Shown here piece after piece: positions 10,706 to 19,541 of a DNA stretch of 64,000 bases. Source of the DNA: Candidula unifasciata (lineage: Eukaryota; Mollusca; Gastropoda; Stylommatophora; Geomitridae); the NCBI GenBank assembly GCA_905116865.2, contig CAJHNH020004968.1, forward strand, positions 519,501 through 583,500, in the 5' to 3' direction. Made by a program: the position numbers and the translations under genes. Numbering within the stretch: the stretch's first letter is position 1; each line of letters starts with the position of its first letter. The notes under the pieces are model-generated. The model worked only from the letters and a program-made list of their open reading frames with translations, was not told the origin of the DNA and made no database searches.

Positions 10706-10906
10706 AATACACCTGATAGCATGGAAAGGGGCCCTTTAATTGTCTCTAGCTCAAAACCGTTTAAGCAGACAGGCTGAACAACATTTAATGAAGGTGGAAT
10801 GTGCTTTATGAGAACAATAAAATAAAAATAAAAAAATGGACTGACAGAAAAACAAATGAAACGTCCTTACAAAAGAGATGAAAACCACAAACTGATTACG
10901 AATATT

Positions 10907-11620
10907 GGCGCTCCTTTGAATCGTTCCCCAAAATGGCGGCATGCCACATTCTGGCCATAAAATATCCAAAAATATCCGAACGACGGTGTTCGCGTATATC
11001 TAAAATACGGACTTTCTGCCAAGGAACAAATTGCGGCAAAACTAGGATTACTTGACAATAAATATCAACATTTGCACACGGTACTAGTAGCAGACGATAA
11101 ATACCGACCGTTGACAACAAATTCGAGCGTTTCTGCAGACGATACTAGCAGACGATATTAGCGACCGTTGACCAATTTCGAGACATTACAGACGATGAAA
11201 GCCGATTAGCAATACTGTGTTCTTCCGATTGGAGGATTTAGCAGCGGTAGATGTCAGACTTGTCGGCATGCGCCAAACGCGATTAAACTCATCGCCGAGC
11301 GCATCCCCTGCGCCGCTACGCGCGGCGCCGATGGGAGCTAAACTAGGTGCCTGGGACTCACGAGTACAGTAATTGGAGGAAGTTGCAGGTGATGCGGCGG
11401 TGAGGCACACTCGCAGAAGCAGGTCGGCAAGCAACGTATCGCTGAGACCCTGTCAGAGCATTTGTTTCGTTATCCAGAGCCGGCACATATATTTTTAATA
11501 GAACTGACCCGCATTCGGATATTTTTGGATATTTTATGGCCAGAAATTGGCCAATTTAGCTCTCTTTCGAACGCCATCATATTAAAGCCGCCATTTTGGG
11601 TAACGATTCAAAGGAGAGCC
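10907..11620. mobile_element. Long-palindrome element, copy B
   Basis: The left end GGCGCTCCTTTGAATCG and right end CGATTCAAAGGAGAGCC are inverted repeats. GAATATT occurs at 10900-10906 and 11622-11628, a 7-bp direct repeat offset by one base on the right, which looks like a target-site duplication. The right arm is nearly identical (inverted) to copy A, while the left arm has an internal deletion. The GC-rich core 'acgcgcggcg' is shared with A and C. No transposase is encoded. Confidence 0.7.
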
Positions 11621-11694
11621 TGAATATTAGGCTCAGACATTCAAGATTTTGTGGATTTGTTATAAGAAGAAATAAAAACTAAAACTTTGTGAGA

Positions 11695-11815
11695 AATTGT
11701 GAGCAGAGGGATAACAGAGAGATACATATCTGGATGACTTGGCCATATGGCACGGAGAGGACAAGAAACAAACTTGATCCGTGATTTTAGTGATCGTGTG
11801 AGATGGTGTATCATG
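11695..11815 (+). mobile_element. LINE 3' tail fragment (plus)
   Basis: The plus-strand frame at about 11771-11820 reads LIRDFSDRVRWCIMTDYAR. A near-identical string (LIRDTSDRVR...) is present at about 31480-31530 on the minus strand. This is the extreme C-terminal region common in non-LTR reverse transcriptase ORFs. The rest of the element is missing, as usual for 5'-truncated LINE insertions. Confidence 0.55.
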
Positions 11816-11819
11816 ACCG

Positions 11820-11990
11820 ACTACGCCAGGGCTTTTCATCTGGCGGCCTACAGGCCAAATTTGGCCCACAGAGGTCTAGCAAATTACCAGTGATTTATTG
11901 CCAGTTGTACTGTATTAATAATCTTTCTATGCTGGAATTCGGGCCTGTGGCCCATGAAGATCCCAATTTTCAACATTCTGACTCTTGAAT
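11820..11990 (+). mobile_element. Possible hAT-type MITE fragment
   Basis: The segment 'ccagggcttttcatctggcg' followed by 'aggccaaatttggcccac' resembles the end of the hAT-like element at 57930-58132 ('cagggctgttcaac' ... 'gggccaaatttggtccgc'). I could not find a matching inverted right end, so this is a weak call. Confidence 0.35.
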
Positions 11991-12084
11991 AAATTTAGCT
12001 GAATAACCCTAGCTTATGCTTATCGGCACAGCACATCATAATATTCTTGATATGCTAAAAGTGTACTGATTGTGAATATGTCTC

Positions 12085-12400
12085 TCATCATCATGTGCCC
12101 TGGCAAATGACGTAGGGGCTCATGCGTCTCCACAGATAAAGATCCCTGGTTGCCTGGAACAGCTATCTTGATGATATCCCTCCATACCATTGTTTCAGCC
12201 CATCCAGCATCATTTCTCTTGGTCTGCCTCTACCACTTTTTTCACTGATCTTTCCAGTTGTCACGATGTTTTTAATGTCTCTATTCTCATTTTGTAGCCA
12301 AAGAACAGTGTTTGTTCTTTTTTGTTTATAGTGGAATATGTTTCTACAGGTTAAAAAAAAAAATACTTTCATTTGATATTTGTTCACCACATCTGTCTGA
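12085..12400 (-). mobile_element. LINE 3' tail fragment (minus)
   Basis: On the minus strand a degenerate frame contains SGRGRPREMMLDGLKQWYGG, the typical basic GRGR-P motif followed by the LDG/W region near the C-terminus of many invertebrate non-LTR reverse transcriptases, then a CATGATGATGA-type 3' end at about 12085. Truncated and interrupted by stops. Confidence 0.6.
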
Positions 12401-12477
12401 AATGTCCAAAGTAATATTACACAGTCTGGCTGTGTAGGTGGAAGAAAAAATTATGTTAAAAAAAAGTATTTTTTTTG

Positions 12478-12752
12478 CATATTTACTCGCTGCAAACTGG
12501 TGGAAGGCTCCGGTTGTTCGTCCACTTCTGGACATTAGTTTTGTTAGAGAACTTGGGTTTTGCCTGTGCATTAATTTTAGTGATCTTTCGTATTTGTACG
12601 CAGACTGTTGGTTCCTTGCCTGTCAGACAGATGTACGCCAACTTTGAGAGAAATCCTTAATCAGTCGAATCTTATGACATCATTGCTAGAGATGCAATGG
12701 GTGAATTTTTTTTTTTTCTCCCACAGTGGTGGCCATGAACCCACACGAAGAA
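12478..12752 (+). repeat. Dispersed repeat R8, copy 2
   Basis: Contains the R8 landmarks in order: 'ggctccggttgttcgtccac', 'ttctggac', 'cgcagactgttggttccttgc', 'gccaactttgaga', and 'gaacccacacga' at the right end. It abuts copy C of the long-palindrome element, which begins 26 bp later. Confidence 0.75.
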
Positions 12753-12778
12753 CAAAAAAAAGTATTTATATTATTATC

Positions 12779-13682
12779 GGCTCTCCTTTAAATAATGGTC
12801 CTAAATGATCTACGCAGAAAGTAAACCCAAACAGAGCCTCACTCATATCTAAATTTGGCATTTCTTTTGTGGCGATACAACCGTGTCAAAAGTAGGAATA
12901 ATTGCGCACGACATTTTCGCGAAACACAACGGCATTTTTTTTACGGCGATTACACGGCGGCAAAACTAGGATTAACTACGGACGAAAAAAATTAGCGACA
13001 CGCGAGAATACTGCCGATAGCGCTATCCTACGGCAGGGCCCGAGTTATATGTAAGTTGCAGACCGCTTTTCGCCGACTATAGTGCCACCTCCGAGAGTAT
13101 CCCCCGCGCCCCTACGCGTGGCGCGGAAGGGGCTAAACTAGATGGCTAGGACTCACGAGCATCAGCTACAGCAGCTCATGCAGCTTCCTCTAATGTATTT
13201 GCTCATGAGTCCTAGCCATCTAGTTTAGTCCCTTCCGCGTCGCACGTAGCGACGCGGGGATACTTTCGGAGGTGGCACTGTAGTCGCCGAAAAAAGAAGC
13301 TCACAATTTACCCGTTACTGACCCCAGGTCAGCGTACATTTCCGGCCTCGACATTTTGGGAGCGTCATTCGGAGGATAGCCTGCGATAGCATTCAGATGC
13401 CTGGGAGACCACCAGCTCCGACGCACATCTGCGATAGCGTTGGCGGCACAGCGAAAACGAACAGATATTCGGGCACTATTTGCAACGTCTGTGCCACAAT
13501 TTTCACGTATAAAGGATTTCAATATCGGTAAGTAGAAGAATTCCCCCATTTTCTTCATACTTTTCGTTCCTTATATTTCCCGAGTTACAGCTTTTAAATG
13601 TTTGTAGGACAGGACGTAATGAGGCTCTGTTAAGGTTAACTTTCTGCGTAGATCATTTGGGACCGTTATTTGAAGGAGAGCC
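12779..13682. mobile_element. Long-palindrome element, copy C, complete with 7-bp target duplication
   Basis: The ends are GGCTCTCCTTTAAAT and ATTTGAAGGAGAGCC, and they continue inward as imperfect inverted repeats (for example 'gatctacgcagaaagt' near the left end and 'actttctgcgtagatc' near the right). Both sides are flanked by the same 7 bases, TATTATC (12772-12778 and 13683-13689). The centre is itself a strong palindrome ('actcacgagc...gctcatgagt' and 'tggctagga...tcctagcca'). No ORF resembling a transposase is present. It looks like a foldback or MITE-type non-autonomous DNA transposon. Confidence 0.8.
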
Positions 13683-13866
13683 TATTATCTTCAACAACTA
13701 AATAAAAATATCAATACATTTGTGAAAAGTTTTATAAAGTTATAGAAACACTATTTTTGCTTATTTCTGTTTAAAATAACAACTCTTTTGGAAGAAAATA
13801 GATAAGCAGCAACCATCTTGGGCTCAAATTAGTAAATGGTTTATCAGTAACATAGCATCACCATAC

Positions 13867-13945
13867 CTCTTCATTAAAACGAGTAACGTCTTTCATTACA
13901 CTTCATAGCAACAGACGGAAATTGGCCCTTCAGTTCAGTGACAAG
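13867..13945 (-). CDS. G1 exon 2: coiled-coil exon with an apparent one-base frameshift
   Basis: The acceptor tttcctcatAG (13946-13947) and donor GTATGG (13861-13866) frame a 79-bp exon. From phase 0 the first 15 codons read LVTELKGQFPSVAMK. The frame then meets a stop, while the frame one base later is open to the donor (VMKDVTRFNEE) and rejoins phase 0. The exon is therefore one base too long: either an assembly indel near 13898-13901 or a real disabling mutation. The protein pattern on both sides of the break is consistent with the coiled coil of the neighbouring exons. Confidence 0.55.
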
Positions 13946-14114
13946 CTATGAGGAAAAAGGAAATAATTATACATTAATATATATTAAAACAAAATGAAAT
14001 ATACTGGAGTTGATCTGTTATGCATTTAAATACGCAGCCTAAAATCATAAATTAAATATGTCAATATCCATAAGAATTTATCAGTTAACATGATAGTTTC
14101 CCATTATATTTTTA

Positions 14115-14130
14115 CCCCCCCCCCCCCCAC
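14115..14130 (+). repeat. Poly-C run
   Basis: About 14 consecutive C followed by an ACACAC stretch, at the edge of SINE S1 copy 1 and inside a G1 intron. Confidence 0.8.
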
Positions 14131-14140
14131 ACACATACAC

Positions 14141-14366
14141 ATATATTGTTTGTTTGTTTTAGTATCCAGAAGCCATGAGTTGTTAACCCTTGGGCTCGGT
14201 ATTATGGATATCGAAACCTTTCGGGGTTGATTCCATTGTAAATACCGTAAATCTGGGAGAAAATGTGGCTTTCCTGCCTACCCCGGGATTGAACCCGGAC
14301 CACAAGGAGTTCGTCACCCGGTCTCCGCGCAATCCGGTTTAGCCAACTACGCTAGAGAGCCGGGCT
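14141..14366 (-). mobile_element. tRNA-derived SINE, family S1, copy 1
   Basis: On the minus strand the head 'cccggctctctagcgtagttggctaaacc' resembles a tRNA 5' half (A box), and 'ccgggttcaatcccggggt' is a good B box. The body then has 'agccacattttctcccagattta', 'aatggaatcaa' and 'ccgaaaggtttcgatatcc', and the 3' end 'catggcttctggatac' then TTTG-type simple repeat. Two more copies lie at 36461-36690 and 36909-37127. Confidence 0.8.
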
Positions 14367-14552
14367 CGGAATATAGATTACTGGCCTTTGTGTTTCTGAA
14401 TTATCTGCACTTGGCAATCCACTAGGAATGTTGCTTTTGTGGCTCCGAATGCTTCCTAAACTCTTGACAAGCGAGAGATAATGTCTTCTACTCCAACCCT
14501 TCCCCAAAAAACCTTCAAAGCCAAGTTGTCATATTTTCTGTCTGGTGTGTGT

Positions 14553-14671
14553 AGTCGTAGGGGGTTTCTGGGACCTCTCCATGGGTGATCCTCATCCACA
14601 TGGTGGCACTTTGTGTCACCTGGTGTTTATCGCCTGTCTGATGTCCTGGTGTGGTACAACTACCTACCTAC
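14553..14671 (+). repeat. Dispersed repeat R7, copy 1
   Basis: The segment 'ttctgggacctctcca', 'gatcctcatccacatggtgg', 'cactttgtgtcacctggtg', 'tttatcgcctgtctgatgtc', 'ctggtgtggtacaac' is repeated at 63158-63366, 63373-63606, 29097-29312 (reverse) and, in part, 23196-23262 (reverse). This copy contains only the 3' portion. Confidence 0.75.
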
Positions 14672-14782
14672 CATCTTCTGTCATCTCCTACAGCTCACTC
14701 CAATACCTCCTAATTATCACCATCTCTGTCTCCAGTGGAAAAGTAGAATGATCTTTTCCACTGGTCTCAACAATGGTGACCT

Positions 14783-15226
14783 TTCTACTCTTTGCATACT
14801 TATCTACTCTTTGCATGACTTATCTACTCTTTGCATGACTTATCTACTCTTTGCATACTTATCTACTCTTTGCATGACTTATCTACTCTTTGCATGACTT
14901 ATCTACTCTTTGCATGACTTATCTACTCTTTGCATGACTTATCTACTCTTTGCATGACTTACTCTTCGCATGACTTATCTACTCTTTGCATGACTTATTT
15001 ACTCTTTGCATGACTTATCTACTCTTTGCATGACTTATCTACTCTTTGCATGACTTATCTACTCTTTGCATGACTTATCTACTCTTTGCATGACTTATCT
15101 ACTTTTTGCATGACTTATCTACTCTTTGCATGACTTACTCTTTGCATGACTTATCTACTCTTTGTATGACGTATCTACTCTTTGATGACTTATCTACTCC
15201 TTGCATGACTTATCTACTCTTTGCAG
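14783..15226 (+). repeat. Minisatellite, 20-bp unit, about 22 copies
   Basis: The unit is cttatctactctttgcatga. A few copies lack 'tga' or 'tctact', giving 15-19 bp variants. It lies in the large G1 intron between exons 1 and 2. Confidence 0.95.
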
Positions 15227-15439
15227 AACAGTTGGAATGTAAATAAGAAAAGCACTATTCAAGCTGCATCACTAAACAACTTTAGAGTATATATAGGACA
15301 ATGGAAGTTACTTTTAAAATTAAAGCCCTGTGCATAACATCGCCTCATCAAGCATGAGAATAGAGGGGCAAGCATTAACACCAGCTTATCAATGGATGGA
15401 CAGTAGTAATTGCTCAACATGTATCTTAATCACTAATCT

Positions 15440-15462
15440 AGACCCCCCCCCCCCCCCCCAGA
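15440..15462 (+). repeat. Poly-C run
   Basis: A run of about 17 C in the large G1 intron, 3 bp after 'ctaga'. No other feature is associated with it. Confidence 0.85.
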
Positions 15463-15727
15463 ATTAAGGTGCCAGTACTGGTGATAAAGTGTATAAAATC
15501 ATGCTGGCACTCACCACAAAGTGGTTATTACAGTAGCGCTGAAAAAAATTATGCCTCAAACACACCGCTACCTTTGCCAAAAAAAAAAAAAAAACAGTAG
15601 TCATAACTGACTTGCAAAGCATGCTTAAAAAAGAGAAACCAGTGTCTTGCACTCAGAGTGGCTTACATCACTTGATAAGAATCAGAAAAGAAAAACCCAC
15701 ATTAGAGAAAAGAGAGAGCTGAGTCAG

Positions 15728-18473
15728 AGAGACTGAATCTTTACCCAGTAGTAGAGAAGCAAGGACTAAGACAGACAGACAGATTAAATCTTCATCCAGT
15801 AGTAGAGAAGCGAGGACTAAGACAGACAGATTGAATCTTCATCCAGTAGTAGAGAAGCGAGGACTAAGACAGACAGATTAAATCTTCATCCAGTAGTAGA
15901 GAAGCAAGGACTAAGACAGACAGACAGATTAAATCTTCATCCAGTAGTAGAGAAGCGAGGACTAAGACAGACAGATTGAATCTTCATCCAATAGTAGAGA
16001 AGCGAGGACTAAGACAGACAGATTAAATCTTCATTCAGTAGTAGAGAAGCGAGGACTAAGACAGACAGATTGAATCTTCATTCAGTAATAGAGAAGCGAG
16101 GACTAAGACAGACAGATTAAATCTTCATTCAGTAGTAGAGAAGCGAGGACTAAGACAGACAGATTGAATCTTCATCCAGTAGTAGAGAAGCGAGGACTAA
16201 GACAGACAGATTAAATCTTCATCCAGTAGTAGAGAAGCGAGGACTAAGACAGACAGATTGAATCTTCATCCAGTAGTAGAAAAGCGAGGACTTAGACAGA
16301 CAGACTAAATCTCCATCCAGTAGTAGAGAAGTGAGGACTAAGACAGACAGATTAAATCTTCATCCAGTAGTAGAGAAGCGAGGGCTAAGACAGACAGATT
16401 AAATCTTCATCCAGTAGTAGAGAAGCGAGGACTAAGACAGACAGATTGAATCTTCATCCAGTAGTAGAGAAGCGAGGACTAAGACAGACAGATTAAATCT
16501 TCATCCAGTAGTAGAGAAGCGAGGACTTAGACAGACAGACAGATTGAATCTTCATCCAGTAGTAGAGAAGCGAGGACTAAGACAGACAGATTGAATCTTC
16601 ATTCAGTAGTAGAGAAGCTAGGACTAAGACAGACAGACAAATTGAATCTTCATCCAGTAGTAGAGAAGCGAGGACTAAGACAGACAGACAGATTGAATCT
16701 TTATTCAGTAGTAGAGAAGCGAGGACAGACAGATTAAATCTACATCCAGTAGTATAGAAGCGAGGACTAAGACAGACAGACAGATTGAATCTTCATCCAG
16801 TAGTAGAGAAGCGAGGACAGACAGATTAAATCTCCATCCAGTAGTAGAGAAGCGAGGACTAAGACAGATTAAATCTCCATCCAGTAGTAGAGAAGCGAGG
16901 ACTGAGACAGACAGATTGAATCTTCATCCAGTAGTAGAGAAGCGAGGACTGAGACAGACAGATTGAATCTTCATCCAGTAGTAGAGAAGCGAGGACTAAG
17001 ACAGACAGATTGAATCTTCATCCAGTAGTAGAGAAGCGAGGACTGAGACAGACAGATTAAATCTTTATCCAGTAGTAGAGAAGCGAGGACTGAGACAAAC
17101 TGATTGAATCTTCATCCAGTAGTAGAGAAGCGAGGACTAAGACAGACAGATTGAATCTTCATCCAGTAGTAGAGAAGCGAGGACTGAGACAGACAGATTA
17201 AATCTTCATCCAGTAGTAGAGAAGCGAAGACTAAGACAGACTGATTAAATCTTCATCCAGTAGTAGAGAAGCAAGGACTAAGACAGACAGATTGAATCTT
17301 CATCCAGTAGTAGAGAAGCGAGGACTAAGACAGACAGACAGATTGAATCTTCATTCAGTAGTAGAGAAGCGAGGACTAAGACAGACAGATTGAATCTTCA
17401 TCCAGTAGTAGAGAAGCAAGGACTAAGACAGACAGATTAAATCTTCATCCAGTAGTAGAGAAGCAAGGACTAAGACAGACAGACAGACAGATTAAATCTT
17501 CATCCAGAAGTAGAGAAGCGAGGACTAAGACAGACAGATTAAATCTTCATTCAGTAGTACAGAAGCAAGGACTAAGACAGACAGATTGAATCTTCATCCA
17601 GTAGTAGAGAAGCGAGGACTAAGACAGACAGAGAGATTGAATCTTCATTCAGTAGTAGAGAAGCGAGGACTAAGACAGACAGATTGAATCTTCATCCAGT
17701 AGTAGAGAAGCAAGGACTAAGACAGACAGATTAAATCTTCATTCAGTAGTAGAGAAGCAAGGACTAAGACAGACAGACAGATTAAATCTTCATCCAGTAG
17801 TAGAGAAGCGAGGACTAAGACAGACAGATTAAATCTTCATTCAGTAGTACAGAAGCGAAGACTAAGACAGACAGATTGAATCTTCATCCAGTAGTAGAGA
17901 AGCGAGGACTAAGACAGACTGATTGAATCTTCATCCAGTAGTAGAGAAGCGAGGACTAAGACAGACTGATTGAATCTTCATCCAGTATTAGAGAAGCAAG
18001 GACTAAGACAGACAGATTGAATCTTCATTCAGTAACAGAGAAGCGAGGACTGAGACAGACAGATTGATTCTTCATCCAGTAATAGAGAAGCGAGGACTAA
18101 GACAGATTAAATCTTCATTCAGTAATAGAGAAGCGAGGACTAAGACAGATTGAATCTTCATCCAGTAGTAGAGAAGCGAGGACTAAGACAGACAGATTGA
18201 ATCTTCATCCAGTAGTAGAGAAGCGAGGACAGACAGATTTAATCTTCATCCATTAGTGGAGAAGCGAGGACTAAGACAGACAGATTGAATCTTCATCCAG
18301 TAATAGAGAAGCGATGACTAAGACAGACAGATTGAATCTTCATTCAGTAATAGAGAAGCGAGGACTAAGACAGACAGATTAAATCTTCATCCAGTAGTAG
18401 AGAAGCGAGGACTAAGACAGACAGATTGAATCTTCATCCAGTAGTAGAGAAGCGAGGATTAAGACAGACAGAC
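15728..18473 (+). repeat. 2.7 kb minisatellite, 47-bp unit with GACA-number variants
   Basis: The unit is 'gattgaatcttcatccagta' plus 'gtagagaagcgaggactaag' plus 'acagaca'. Lengths of 43, 47 and 51 arise from 1-3 GACA copies. About 58 copies. In much of the array 'gattgaat' and 'gattaaat' units alternate, giving a dimeric higher-order pattern of about 94 bp. It ends directly at the splice-donor side of the duplicated G1 exon fragment (18481), and the same unit resumes at about 19181-19505 beside the genuine exon. Confidence 0.95.
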
Positions 18474-18480
18474 TGTATCA

Positions 18481-18712
18481 CAGCACTCACCATGTGCAGA
18501 TTATTATTTTCTCTTTGAAGCATTTTTACACGACACCTCTCTCTGCTGAGTTCTCTGTCAAGGTTATCCATGATATGTTTGGGCACCAAGTCTATGGGTG
18601 AAACAAGAAGTGACCTGGACTCTGGAGGATGATGAGGCATTTTTGCTGATAAAGTAGGGGCAGATAAACATCTTGGAATACTGTCCTGAGATAGTCCAGC
18701 TACTGAGAAGCG
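18481..18712 (-). pseudogene. Partial duplicate of the 3' end of the large G1 exon
   Basis: This segment repeats 19532-19763 with few differences, including the donor (GTGAGT at 18485-18490) and the identical flank 'gaggattaagacagacagac' in the adjoining minisatellite. The encoded end of the exon differs at only a few residues (for example PESRS for PESKS, and RENNNL for NENNYL). Homology in clean form stops at about 18712, where the sequence turns into minisatellite-like text. It lacks an acceptor and the rest of the exon, so it is a broken copy. The duplicates are 1051 bp apart. Confidence 0.8.
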
Positions 18713-19200
18713 AGGCCTTCACAGATAGATTGAATTTTCAGAATATTGAGAGCATTGTTTTTTTTTCGACCGACAGGTTGTGAACGGTCAATATTAGAGA
18801 AAGCTTGACTGCTTTTCAGATGAATCCTCATCCAGTAATAACATCTTCTGGACTAGACAGACAGATAGAATCGTGCCTGCTGAGAGGAGGGTTACTAAAA
18901 CAGTCCCTAATCTTTTCCTTTTCTAGAGAAACGATTATTCTAAAGACAGACAGACTGAATCTTTATGCAGTAGTAGAGAAGCTGCAAGAAATTCACTTCA
19001 TGGTCTTTGTGAATCACATAGAGATGCGGGATGGAAAGACAAATTGAATCTTTGTTCCAGTCTTTGTGCGAGGACTAAAGTAGACAACATGATCTCTTCA
19101 TCCTCAAGTCTTTTGCCCCGATTGCCAGCAATCCACATGAAGAACCTGAGCAGTTCGATAACAGAACTTTTCATCCAGTAATAGAGAAGCGTCCCTGACT
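18713..19200. other. Mosaic of G1 exon and 47-bp minisatellite
   Basis: Colinear pieces of the G1 exon (19840-20490) alternate every 10-40 bases with pieces of the minisatellite. Examples: 'ttttttcgaccgacaggt' (exon) is followed by 'atattagagaaagc' (satellite-like); 'tgcttttcagatgaatcctc' (exon) by 'atccagtaata' (satellite) and then 'acatcttctgg' (exon); 'gcaagaaattcacttcatgg' (exon) follows 'cagtagtagagaag' (satellite). Exon order is preserved throughout. A normal duplication does not produce this; a consensus built from misaligned reads of two loci would. Confidence 0.7.
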
Positions 19201-19505
19201 CAAAACAGACAGATTGAATCTTCATTCAGTAGTAGAGAAGCGAGGACACAAAACAGACAGATTGAATCTTTGTTCCAGTAATAGAGAAGCGAGGACTTAG
19301 ACAGACAGATTATCTTCTATCAGTACAGATTGAAAAACACTTTTCCAGTTTAGAGAAGCGAGGACTAAGACAGCAACAGATTGAATCTTCATTCAGTAAT
19401 AGAGAGCGAGGGACTAAGACAGACAGATGGAATCTTTATCAGTAGTAGAGAAGGCAAGGAACGAAAATTAGACAGACTGAATCTTCATCCAGTAGTAGAG
19501 AAGCG
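19181..19505 (+). repeat. 47-bp minisatellite, second block (degenerate)
   Basis: Imperfect copies of the same unit as the array at 15728-18473, with irregular indels ('gagagcgaggg', 'gaaggcaagg'). It ends at the donor side of the genuine G1 exon. The indel-rich quality is unlike the clean main array and resembles unpolished consensus. Confidence 0.8.
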
Positions 19506-19541
19506 AGGATTAAGACAGACAGACTGTATCACAGCACTCAC

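Noticed and set aside
14783..18473. CRISPR-like regular repeats
   Set aside because: Units are directly adjacent without unique spacers, in a eukaryotic intron; they are minisatellites.
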